Assembly: GCA_000310025.1 (NCBI GenBank)
Contig: FN649752.1
Location: 2,404,766 to 2,468,765, forward strand
Length of the DNA stretch: 64,000 bases
From: Ectocarpus siliculosus
Taxonomy: Eukaryota; Sar; Phaeophyceae; Ectocarpales; Ectocarpaceae
Reading direction: 5' to 3'
The translations under genes and the position numbers were made by a program. Positions 36,401-46,316 of this stretch are shown in pieces. Every line of letters begins with the position of its first letter. The first letter of the stretch is position 1. The notes under the pieces are model-generated. The model saw only the letters and a program-made list of their open reading frames with translations, did no database searches and was not told where the DNA came from.

Positions 36401-37797
36401 CCATCCCGGGAGCTAAGAAAATCATGTGCCACGACATGCTGTAAGTCTTGGCATTCGTAGGGCATCTACACAGCGACTTCAGATTTGTCAACGGCAGGGC
36501 GAAAACTCAACGGGACGCCACGCGGTTTCTTCCTTCCGTCTTGCGTTCTAACCCCCAACCAACACGTAGAAAACATGGTTTGATCCACAAGGCCTGTTCT
36601 GCTTCTGTTGCTTTGCGCACGTGTTGATGCGGCGTACACTTCCCTGCCACCGTGCTTGCAGGCCAAGGAGAAGTTCGTCGTGGATGGCCTCAGGCCCTTA
36701 ACTCCAGAAGCGCGGCAGCGAGCAGGTGTGTACGGGTAGGGGGATTTCTCAGTCGTACCTCAGTTAGTGCCCTTTCAATCGGAGCCCCCGCTTGCTATTC
36801 CTGCTCAGGATGCAGACGCTGGTCACGTCTCGCGCGCTCGTTGTATAGATCCATGTCGTATACCGACGTTTTGACGGCGTGCAGTGTACAAGAACGTTGA
36901 CCGTATGGCATGCCTTCAGTCCAGTCGCAGCGTTGTCAAGGGCGTTCATTTTCCTCTGTATTAGTGGCGCCTTGTCTTGTCTTCGAAACGCTAACAAACG
37001 TAGTCGAGGTACACTGCGGCCGGGCAGTTGACTTGCAACAGGGCGAGGGTACCACGTGTGAGGTGACGGTTCATTTACTCGAACAGAATGGCACATCTTC
37101 AATCCTGCCCCTTGCAATAAATGCGTGCCGTCTGAGGCCGTTTTCATGTCCGTAAAGTCGGGCACCCTCTACCGATTTTCATGACTGCGTCCGTGTGTTG
37201 CCAGGTATCGCTGTTCGCGGAGGAATTGGATTTGGGCGGGGTGTTTTCACGCTAAAATCGCTGGAGCTCGGGCTGGCGCCGAATGCCGCGCCGCACGAGA
37301 CCACGACGGGCGACAAGGTGGCTGGCTACGATGCGACCTTCCACGACACCAGGTACCAAGGTTCCGAAGGGGACGCCTTCCCGAGGAAAATGCGGATTGG
37401 GCCGGATGGGCACCACGAGTCTAACCACGGGCCGGAGTGTCGGGCAAAGTACAGCCGCATGACGACGTGCAAAGACATTGCTGGAGTCAACCTTACCCGG
37501 CACGAGTCGGACCATGGGGTTAAGGCTGTGTACTTTCGGTCCATCGACAACATGACCTTTCCCAATTTCGCGTACTCGCTCAGCGTCATCAACGAGCTCC
37601 AGAATAGGAAGTACAACAAGCAGTTCCTAGGCGTCCTCTTGAAGGGGATTGCGGTCCACACCCCGTATAGTGTGCCGGGGTGCCACGCTGCTCTCTGGAC
37701 GTGCGGCAGGTGCTTCTGCTCGAAGCCTCTAGTGCGCGTGTTTGATTGCTTTGGGAGGCTTGACCTTGTATTTTTAAGCTCAGTGATGGAGCGTTGA
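30438..37797 (+). CDS. KDZ-like (Kyakuja-Dileera-Zisupton) transposase gene, multi-exon
   Basis: A chain of plus-strand exons resembles KDZ-type DNA transposases. Segments: 30438-30893 (AIGGLCKHAKAALEHMRKK); about 31508-31674, ending KLVTE before GTGAGT and holding a CTC-type cysteine motif (TRCTCGGEL); 31979 to about 32235 (CGECGMCAW, then FNFNNNLLVDLALLYKCL and GGTPIQTFF); about 33034-33538 (FRCFQ, IVTVDACVKM, PAWVSPENRLFERG); about 33713-33985 (KFHLLFEHGDCSKLF); 35297-36073 (FLCYDAACKLVAGLEKYCPG); about 36379-36442; 36662-36725; about 37204-37797 (HHESNHGPECRAKY, then DNMTFPNFAYSLSVINELQ). YD.AC and the NH..C..Y segment match the catalytic and post-catalytic regions of KDZ proteins, which also carry Cys-rich N-terminal modules. 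A Gly/Ala/Glu low-complexity insert sits at about 35745-35870. Exons do not all join cleanly and a 29-bp duplication disrupts one, so this copy may be decayed. Terminal repeats were not found. Confidence 0.5.
31477..31534. repeat. Perfect 29-bp tandem duplication
   Basis: ACACCTTGGTCTACATGTCG and nine following bases are repeated twice without mismatch at 31477-31505 and 31506-31534. Because 29 is not a multiple of three, the duplication changes the reading frame of the transposase-like exon it lies in. Confidence 0.9.
35745..35870 (+). repeat. GGAGGA-rich coding low-complexity tract
   Basis: Imperfect iterations of GGGAGGA/GGAGCATCGGAGG encode an Ala/Gly/Glu-rich segment (GGPAAGGAVGGGSEGG) within the main transposase exon. 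It interrupts the domain after the segment FEVLVFTYHWHRR. Confidence 0.7.
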
Positions 37798-37799
37798 GT

Positions 37800-38700
37800 T
37801 TTCGCAGTGTGCTGATTCCTTCTGGCATTCCGCGTAGCCTTACGGAGACGTCAACCAGTGTAGGGCATTTGTTGGGCGGGCACCGTTGGGTCATCACGGG
37901 GCTGAGGCGCTATTTTCGTGTCTACTCCATTTTGTGCTTTTTGTCAACGACTAGACAATGTTGTTTGCCGAGGCGCGAGTGTGGTTTGCCGAGGCGCGAG
38001 AGGGTTGAAGGAGGTGCCGGTGGTTAGCTGTGTGTTACGGAGTAAACATGCAAACATGCTTTCGACTGGGGCAGCCCGTATATATTTCTGGACACAACGG
38101 AAACTTCCAAGCACGTTGGAAAACGGCGACACCGTATTTGAAGTACGTGCGTAAAATAAACAACAAATCGAGCAACACATCCTGGGCTGAGAAGTACGGA
38201 ACAACAGGACTTGATTTTCGCGATAGCTTTCGTGTCGCTACGAGCTGAGTTCAGAAGTTCCGGCCGGATTATCAAAACAGAACAAGCGCTTCGAGCCAGT
38301 TAAACCGACATGCGTCACACGTGTTGTTGACCGGACGTGCTCACGCGAGAGACCAGATGCACATAACTTTGCTCCATGTTAGTTTCGTTTCCGGATTGTG
38401 GAGGGCGAGCAGGGCGAAGTGCTTTTCCCCTAGCCGTGTATGATAGCAAGCACCGGAAAGAGGAGACTAAAGGCGTGCCTTGACTCAATCGGTTCTGACT
38501 GACTGTGTTTCATGCTTCCGTGGACCGTGAAGCTTGAGCCAGCGGCGTGCGGTGGTGAAATGTACATGACCCTTCCACAGGTCGTTTTAAGCGCTAGGCG
38601 TTGTGGTACATACTTCAGGCCTGGGAAACACAAGGTGTTATCATTTCAACGCAAAATAACTCTCGGTCCATTCATCTCGACGGCCAAACGAGAGTACCCG
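37800..38700. other. No gene supported
   Basis: Short frames only. A direct repeat GAGTGTGGTTTGCCGAGGCG-like occurs near 37970-37997. A frame at 38512-38709 (RRCGTYFRPGKHKVLSFQRK) looks protein-like but has no recognised family. Confidence 0.35.
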
Positions 38701-38707
38701 GCGACTT

Positions 38708-39762
38708 GAATGCTCGCAAAATAGGCTTGCAGCCTTTATCTTGCTTCGTGGCCGAAACAACGGTCACGGTTTCGGCACCATGTACCATCCTCCTGGGCCA
38801 CCCACCATCTCCGTACAGAGAATCAATGCACCCCTCTCGCTTTTTTTCAAGATGCCTATGTACATGGGCACCACCAAAAACACTTTTGTCGATACAAACA
38901 CTTCAGCCATCGCGAGCATGGCCTGCTTTAGGCGGTCTGGGTCCCCCCGCTCCAGTACTTGGAAAAACAATAGTGTTGCGCTTTTCCTCGACGGCGACAA
39001 GAGGGCAGCCAACGACCTGACACCTCCTATCTGAGGCTTCTCCCGGTTGTCTTGGACCAAGACGGAGCTTGGCAAAGCAAAATTTCCGAAGCTAAACGGA
39101 GTTTTCCTCACGACTTGACGTGTTTTGCCCCCACCGGCCACCTTAAGGTTTTTACCGTTGACGGTAAGAAGTCGAGAATGGCCACCCCGTGCTCAGGCAC
39201 AGACAAACGACACCCGCGCGGTATTATCGGGTCCAGACACCGTCGAATATACCTACGGTTCACGAATGTATTCGTTTTTCCATGCTTTGTCTCGTTCTCG
39301 GGGGGGAAAACATCTCTGATAGGGTGGTACACGGCCTGTTCCCCTCCCATAGATAAGCCTACGGGCGTGGGATTCGGTGCATTTTCGGTGCTGGGGGCGC
39401 CACAGGTGCGGTTGAGCTCAACTACTGTTTCTCAAACGTGGCCCCCGAACCAACGAAGGCTGCTTGAACCGTGCTTACATGTCAGGTTCGTTCAAATGCT
39501 CGCAAAATAGGCTTGCAGCCCTTATCTTGCTTCGTGGCCGAAACAACGGTCACGGTTTCGGCACCATGTACCACCCTCCTGGGCCACCCACCATCTCCGT
39601 ACAGAGAATCAATGCACCCCTCTCGTTTTTTTTCAAGATGCCTATGTACATGGGCACCACCAAAAACACTTTTGTCGATACAAACACTTCAGCCATCGCG
39701 AGCATGGCCTGCTTTAGGCGGTCTGGGTCCTCCCGCTCCAGTACTTGGAAAAACAATAGTGT
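38708..39762 (+). repeat. 269-bp direct duplication with 517-bp spacer
   Basis: 38708-38976 and 39494-39762 are about 98 percent identical by eye and in the same orientation, at an offset of 786 bp. The shared open frame (RGRNNGHGFGTMYHPPGPP, then KMPMYMGTTKNTFVDTNTSA) is preserved in both copies and looks like real coding sequence of an unknown family. The spacer carries another open frame (VFTVDGKKSRMATPCSGTDK). The near-identity means a recent duplication, or terminal repeats of a small element. Confidence 0.7.
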
Positions 39763-41912
39763 CCCACACAGCACAGGAACTCTCTGTTCCTTTTCTTTCT
39801 CTTTGGGCGGTGTGTTTTAGCGGTTCTTTTTTACTTGGTGTTGTTGTGACGGGGCAGATTGCAGAGACCTCACCAAGCCGTGCGTCGATTACGTCTGCTT
39901 ATCGCGTGGTTCGTCTTTTTGACGAACGTGTTGTTCTATACTGTAGAACCTTCTCATTATTGCCGAGGGGAACGAGGTGACCATGTGCGGTCAAGGTGGG
40001 ATTGACGGGTTTGTTAGATACAGTTTGAAGTTTGAAGTTCTTTTAACGCCGTGGTTAATTGCTTAGATACGGGAAAGCCGTCTTCCCACCGTGCATACAA
40101 CGGTCGATGCGATTGATCGGAGGATTGTATGAGACCCCTGCCGTCGTCGAAAACCACCCCCCCCTCCCCTCCACGGCGCGCGTGCTGCCGCTTGTTTTTG
40201 TCTTGTTTCGCCGGTGGTCGAGTTACTACAGATGTACGCACAAACAACAGCAGTACTGGAGCATTTTTACAAACCAACAACTCTTGGATTGAGTCGTTAG
40301 CACGATGCTTGCAAAACAAGGCCTCTTTTACCCAACGGCGATAGCATCTAAGCATAGATAGACTATTATGTAGTGTATGCCGGGTGATCATATGTTGCTG
40401 CTGCTGCATCGATCGAGAGGTGCATCACCGACTCACCGACGTTGCCAATCACAGCAGAGTGCTCCCCGGGTCTCAGGTTACGTGCGGTTTACCTAATTAC
40501 AGATGTTCACCCTTCATGGCGACAACATTGGTGAGTACTACGCTGGCACACCGCAGCTGCACTAGTGCAAGAGGTACAAAGAAAGGGAGGGGGACCTCTG
40601 CTTGACCCACATTCCACGATCCACGACCCACGATCCACGATGATACATACACTATACATACAGTAGTATTGCATTCGCATGCATTTTTCTACCGAACATC
40701 CCAGCTTGACCTTCCAGCAGCTACAAGCTGCTTGTATACAAGTTATGTGTTTGTATGCACAATAGTTTCAAGCTTGTTTAGTCAAAGCCACGGGAGGACC
40801 CGGAAGGGACTGCCGTGCCGTTGGTCGAGCTCTGGTGGTCCCTCTGCGCCGCCGTGTGGTCGTTGGCGGAATGACGAGTAGCGGCCGCGACGCCGCAACA
40901 CCGCCGCCGCTACCCGCGTACGTGCCACCCGGATGCCACCCGCATCCATCCTGGCAGCAAGGGTGGTGGAGCTACATACTCCAGCAGCAGTTGCTTCACT
41001 GCCTGCTGCGTACTGCCTGCAGCGTGCGGTCGCAAATTGCCAGGCGGCGTGCGCGCGCAGCGCGCAGCCGTTACTAGGGTTGCTAGGCCTCTGTCCCCTG
41101 TTTCTTGCACTAATCCGAGGCCGCATGGGTTCCACAACTCCTCACGAAAAGCGCGGCGTGATTAGCCATTCCTATACTATTTCCTATATGTTTTCTTACT
41201 AGATAGGGTGTAGGCGGTCCCCCACCAACACTTTTTTGACAACCACGGTCAAACAGAAAAAAAAAAAAATGCCACATGATCAGCAGTCAGTGCTGTTGGA
41301 ATCTCGACCAGAAAGACAAGGAAGGGGTGTCCCATCTCTGCACATCTCTGTTGGATGTCGTCCTCCGATGGGAGAAAGATTATGCCTTTCCGTGAGTTGC
41401 CTACGAGGCCGAGGATGGCGGTGCCGGCGTGGCTCCCGATGATGGAGGAGAAGCAAGTCAAGTTTACCCTTAGCGTTGTGAATGGGGTGTACCAGATGTT
41501 CAAGCAAGAGGTGGGTGCCACCCAAACACCCAAAGAACAGAACAGAACTGATTCATTTCGATGGGGTTTGACGGGGTGGTGGTGTGGTGTGTACGCTCGC
41601 TCAACTTTGTGTCCAAGTCTTCTGTGTTGAACGCGGCTGCTGACGCCCAACCTGCTCACTGGCATGTATGCAGACGAGAGGCATCGTAGCATCGAAACGA
41701 GTGATTGCCCTTCAGAGCGTATAGAGAGGTACCGCTGCGAGCACTTGTGTACAACAGTATACGCAGCGATCTACAGCATCCCAATATTCTATGCAGACCT
41801 TGAGGTCTCTACGGCAGTCCTGCTGTATTCGAGACGGCTGGCTGTGGTTGTTCCATCAAGAACGTGAACGTTGCGTGACGTCACATCACACTGTAGGCTA
41901 GTGTATAGACAT
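39763..41912. other. Mostly non-coding; one possible exon
   Basis: A plus-strand frame ending at a GTGGGTG donor near 41511 (IMPFRELPTRPRMAVPAWLP, then FTLSVVNGVYQMFKQE) could be an exon, but I could not connect it to anything. Short CCACGAT tandem units lie near 40613-40642. Otherwise no gene is visible. Confidence 0.35.
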
Positions 41913-42010
41913 AAGGAATAATGAAAACACACACAGAAAGACTACCCATTCGAGATATACCCACAGTCGAACGGGATGTGGTGGAGTCTTTTCAGTGAGT
42001 GGAGGGAAAC
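41913..42010 (+). repeat. R300 dispersed repeat, copy d (first 98 bp)
   Basis: Matches the first third of R300 copies a and b (GGAATAATGAAAACACACAC to GAGTGGAGGGAAAC), then stops exactly where the fold-back element begins. The rest of R300 does not resume on the far side of that element. Confidence 0.75.
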
Positions 42011-42012
42011 TG

Positions 42013-43633
42013 TACTAATTTTTCGGCCCGAAACATTCCGAGAACGACCCAGTCGCAGGCTATTTCAGCGGTCCCCAGCGATGCCGGTTCGCAAAACAAA
42101 ATTTGCCTCTTTTATAAAATCTCCCAACTTCAAAAAATACATACTACTACAAATTGTACTACAGTACACACTGCTCTAGTGTATATATGCTCAAGTAGAG
42201 CATGTCGGGAAGCTGGTGGCATGGTCAGCCTTACCCTACCGTCGGATGACCGGAGGGCGAGATGGCTGAGATGCTTATTTTTGCGGCCGAACAGAACTAT
42301 AATACACGAAGATTGGCGGGCGGGCGTCTCTTGTTCATGTCTCCCCAAGACCACCACTTGAAAAAGCAACAAGCCGAATCAGGGCAGTGGCGGTTGCCCT
42401 CCGTTTGTTCGCGGACGCAAGGAAGGGTGCTGTCCCAATTCAGACGGACGGGCAGACAAGGGAGGCGACAGCAGGAGCCTTGGGGAAGTTTCGGAAGGCC
42501 GAAGCTCCGGCCGAAGCTCGGTGTGCTGCCTGGGAAAACGAAGCCTCGAGGCAAGGAGCTGGGGCATCGGACTTGCTTGATAAATTGCGGCTGAAGGACG
42601 AAGGACGATGTCATCTCTTCACTCCGACGTGATGTCACTTGTTTCGCTTCAATAATGGTCGCCACCCACATCACAAGCGACGGTAGCGTTGTCGAACACC
42701 CTCCCGGACGCGGCGAGCCCCTCTAGGTTACGCACGAACACGATCCAGAAGCGACGGTGCTCTTACGGGACCACAGATACTACGCGCTGCGCTTGGCTGC
42801 AACCGCTTCAGGATCGTGTGGTTGAATCTCCTCTCCCGCCTGCCCCCCTACCCGACTCTGTGCCTTCCACACGCCTGCCTGCCGTCGTTCTCACCATACC
42901 CTGCACCAGCAACATTATTCTCAGTGAAGAGATGACATCGTCCTTCGTCCTTCAGCCGCAATTTATCAAGCAAGTCCGATGCCCCAGCTCCTTGCCTCGA
43001 GGCTTCGTTTTCCCAGGCAGCACACCGAGCTTCGGCCGGAGCTTCGGCCTTCCGAAACTTCCCCAAGGCTCCTGCTGTCGCCTCCCTTTTCTGCCCGTCC
43101 GTCTGAATTGGGACAGCACCCTTCCTTGCGTCCGCGAACAAACGGAGGGCAACCGCCACTGCCCTGATTCGGCTTGTTGCTTTTCAATTGGTGGTCTTGG
43201 GGAGACATGAACAAGAGACGCCCGCCCGCCAAGCTTCGTGTATTATAGTTCTGTTCGGCCGCAAAAATAAGCATCTCAGCCATCTCGCCCTCCGGTCATC
43301 TGACGGTAGGGTAAGGCTGGCCATGCCACCAGCTTCCCGACATGCTCTACTTGAGCATGTACACAGCAGTTGCTTTGCCATCGGAGGAGGTTGGTTGTGC
43401 TGTACACAGGGTATGTATGCCGGTGTGTATGCATATGTATGTATGTAGGTACCGGTGACAGTCGATGTAGACTAGAGCAGTGTGTACTGTAGTACAAGTA
43501 GTTATGTATTTTTTGAAGTTTGGAGATTTTATAAAAGAGGCAAATTTTGTTTTGCGAACCGGCATCGCTGGGGACCGCTGAAATAACCTGCGACTGGGTC
43601 GTTCTCGGAATGTTTCGGACCGAAAAATTAGTA
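42013..43633. mobile_element. 1.6-kb fold-back element with very long inverted arms
   Basis: The left arm 42013-42622 (610 bp) and right arm 42924-43633 (710 bp) are near-perfect inverted copies around a 301-bp spacer. The outer ends read TACTAATTTTTCGG and complement. The right arm has about 100 extra bases near 43360-43465 (GTATGTATG-rich). The arms carry the same open frame in mirror image (ALRLFADARKGAVPIQ, then KAEAPAEARCAAWENEAS) at 42387-42632 and 43159-42928. Long arms of this kind fit a fold-back or long-TIR DNA element. No transposase was recognised. Confidence 0.75.
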
Positions 43634-43865
43634 GTCTCAACAGATCTCCAGGGGATATATATCCAAAGTCCTGGACACACAACACCGAGTGGGTTACATA
43701 AGGACACGTTCAGATGACAACTCATTGTCACCCCCGGGGGAGCGTATCACATCGATCAGCGTGGAGCGGTTCCACCCAAAGGAGCTGTAACGAAACCAGT
43801 GTTGTACGGACCCGAAGATGAGAACAAATCCGTGAACAATAGGCAAAACGATACTACTGCTTGTA

Positions 43866-44465
43866 GGCCTGTGCTCGGTTGGGGATTTTTTTTTTTCGGT
43901 GATTTTTTCCGATTGTCACGAAAAAAATCGGTGATTGTTGTAGCTGCCGAAAAACGTTTTTCGGTGAAAATCGGTGATGAAAAATAATATGAGCGAGCTG
44001 CCGAAGAGCACTTTTCGGTCATTTTCGGCGAGGCGCCTCCCGGTTTCGGTGATCGACCAGCTTTTTTTCGGTGCAGTTATTCAAATTCCTCGTTTTTTTC
44101 GGTGAATTGTTTCAGATTCTATGATTTTGGCGACCGACTGCAAAAAACCTGAGAACTGCGCCGTATACTGCAGCGCGGTGTTTAGGTTGTGTGTAATCGG
44201 TGCTGCTGTGCTTGGTGAGGTCTCGGGCTTGAGAAGGGGTTCTCTGATGGGGTTTCGGGGTAAGAACTTTATCCACGGAGGAGCCCCTTAAAATTGAAAG
44301 CTTCAAAAAAACGGTGAAAATCGGCGAGCGTCACCAAATATCGGTGAGGCACCTCCCGTTTTCGGTGATCGCCCACATTTTTTTCGGTGATTCAAATTCC
44401 TCAGTTTGTTCGCTGACTTTTTTCAAATTCGGTGATTTTCGGTGATCACCTACCGAGCACAGGCC
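43866..44465. mobile_element. 600-bp TIR element rich in TCGGTGATTTT iterations
   Basis: Inverted ends GGCCTGTGCTCGGT at 43866 and ACCGAGCACAGGCC ending at 44465. More than ten copies of TTTTTCGGTGA or its variants fill both halves, and CACCTCCCGTTTTCGGTGATC occurs as a longer direct repeat in each half (44033 and 44347). It has no coding capacity. TA lies just outside on the left but not immediately outside on the right. Confidence 0.65.
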
Positions 44466-44694
44466 AATAGTGTGCGCGTTCAAGTACAAAACGTGAGCAG
44501 GATGAGACCGATACCCCAAACGGAAGAAGAGACAAAAGACAGGGACTAGACGCGTCATCCAACCGAGCAAGACACAGGGAAGTTGGTCCGCTTCGATTTA
44601 TTTGGAAAGTTGCCGCATCGTATCAACAGGAGCAATATATATCCAGCAAGCTCGAGACACTGCGACGTGTTCCTGTGGAAGCAAAAAACTACTT

Positions 44695-45010
44695 CAAAAG
44701 TACAACACACGACATAACGGAGGGTTTCTCCGCGATATTCTTGTCGGTGACCCGTAGATGAAGAAAACTACGGGGGAGACGTCTTGTCGTATTTTTTTAC
44801 CCACTGCATACAGTGATTTTTGTGGTGCACCTGCTGGCATCACTGATAAACAATTTAATTTTCAGTGTGTATAGGCTTAAACAGACTCGAAATGAGCCCA
44901 GTACCCAGCCGGTTTCCGTCCATTCACTGCAAAGACTCAACACATCCCGTTCGAATATGGTTGTATCTCGAATGGGTGGTCTTTCTAGTTTGTATTTATT
45001 TTTCCTAATA
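44695..45010 (-). repeat. R300 dispersed repeat, copy e (inverted, diverged)
   Basis: The reverse complement follows copies a and b along their whole length. Matches include CCCATTCGAGATA, CGAACGGGATGTG, GCTGGGTACTGG, CAGTGATGCCAGC and GGAGAAACCCTCCGTT. It is more diverged and has an insertion near the middle. Confidence 0.65.
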
Positions 45011-46316
45011 AGAGACAAACAAACGTAGCTTGTGCCAAGGTGCGTTGAGTAAGAAACATCGCCACTCCTCCCCCCGTGCCACCCACTCCCTCCCCCAAAC
45101 GCTAAATGTTGCGTTGGCGTCGTATGGCACGAATGAAAAGTCAAGGCCGTTGGGATGTGGGTGCTGCTGGTGGAGGTGGACCAAGGGGAAGGAATCAGGA
45201 AGTCAACGAGAGCGATAACCCCACATGCTTCCACATCGAGCATCCGGTTGACAGTCTAATTCAGCTTGATGAAATGTTTGTTGTGCTGCAGCTATTCTTG
45301 GTAAGCAATAAGAAAACGGTAGATAGATGGGACAGCTTCCACCTTTTTCTTTTTTTTTTCTTAATATGACACAACGAATCCATCTCTATCATAGAAAAGA
45401 GTCAGTATATTGGCACGTATTTCGGTTGGTCCTTCGACCCGACACAAGGTTTTTGTGGCCTCGACCCGATTTTGACGGGCCAATGCGTCATAAGGTTAGA
45501 TATATAGAAGTACCGTACAATGTATGTATTAGTATGTGGTGTACAATAGAGATACATCCGAAAATATCAACAATACACACTGCTGTAGACCATGGCTACT
45601 CAGGTAAATCCGTTTTGGGGTCAGTCTTTACCGATTGAGAGATAACTCGAGAAGCTCACCTTACCACATCAACCTCAGAAAAACGACCCGTAAATTTGGA
45701 CCAGCCAAACTACCAACGTTGTCACAATCGGTTGTTTTGAGGCTGCCTTTTGCCGGAGTCCGGGCACCCGACGCCTCTCACACACCACGTCAGTGGGCTC
45801 ATGTTATTGCTTCGGGTGCCGTCGATCGGGGCGCGCCTCTAATTCACCACATTATGAGAGTCCGAAGATTGGACTTTGCAACGTCTGGAAGTGCTGGAAC
45901 CTAGCCTGTGGACCTCAAACAAAAAAATCGAGGACGAAAGATTTGTAGAGAATAACAATCTGCGTCCAGTAAGGCCATTCCCTTGCACATCCGCTTCCTG
46001 CTACGGGTCGAAGTGGGGTCACATAGATCTCTGCGGAGAGTGATCTTGTTCGTATCCCCGGTGCGTTGTTTTGTTTAGGTAATTGTGGTGTGGATTTGCG
46101 ACTGTGGCCCCATCCTTTTCCAATTGTTTTCGTGAGTTTCGCCCCAACGACGCCCTTAGTGTTCTAACAATCCCGCGCTTTTGACGTTGTTGAAGTCAGT
46201 TTCGTTTGCTTGTACGCTGACTGTCGTTCCACTTCGCATTCACACTGGACACGAACAACTGGCCGTGCTGATGGGTGTTCCTGGTTATTCTACGTGCGTC
46301 GACTTGGTCCCAGCAG
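45011..46316 (+). other. 5' region of the sulfotransferase gene
   Basis: The first coding exon should lie here but is not certain. One candidate is a frame from 45106 (RNQEVNESDNPTCFHIEHP, then LDEMFVVLQLFL) that ends at a GTAAGC donor near 45300 in phase 0, which would match the phase of the next exon. It does not resemble the usual N-terminus of the family, so an unseen exon is equally likely. Confidence 0.3.
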
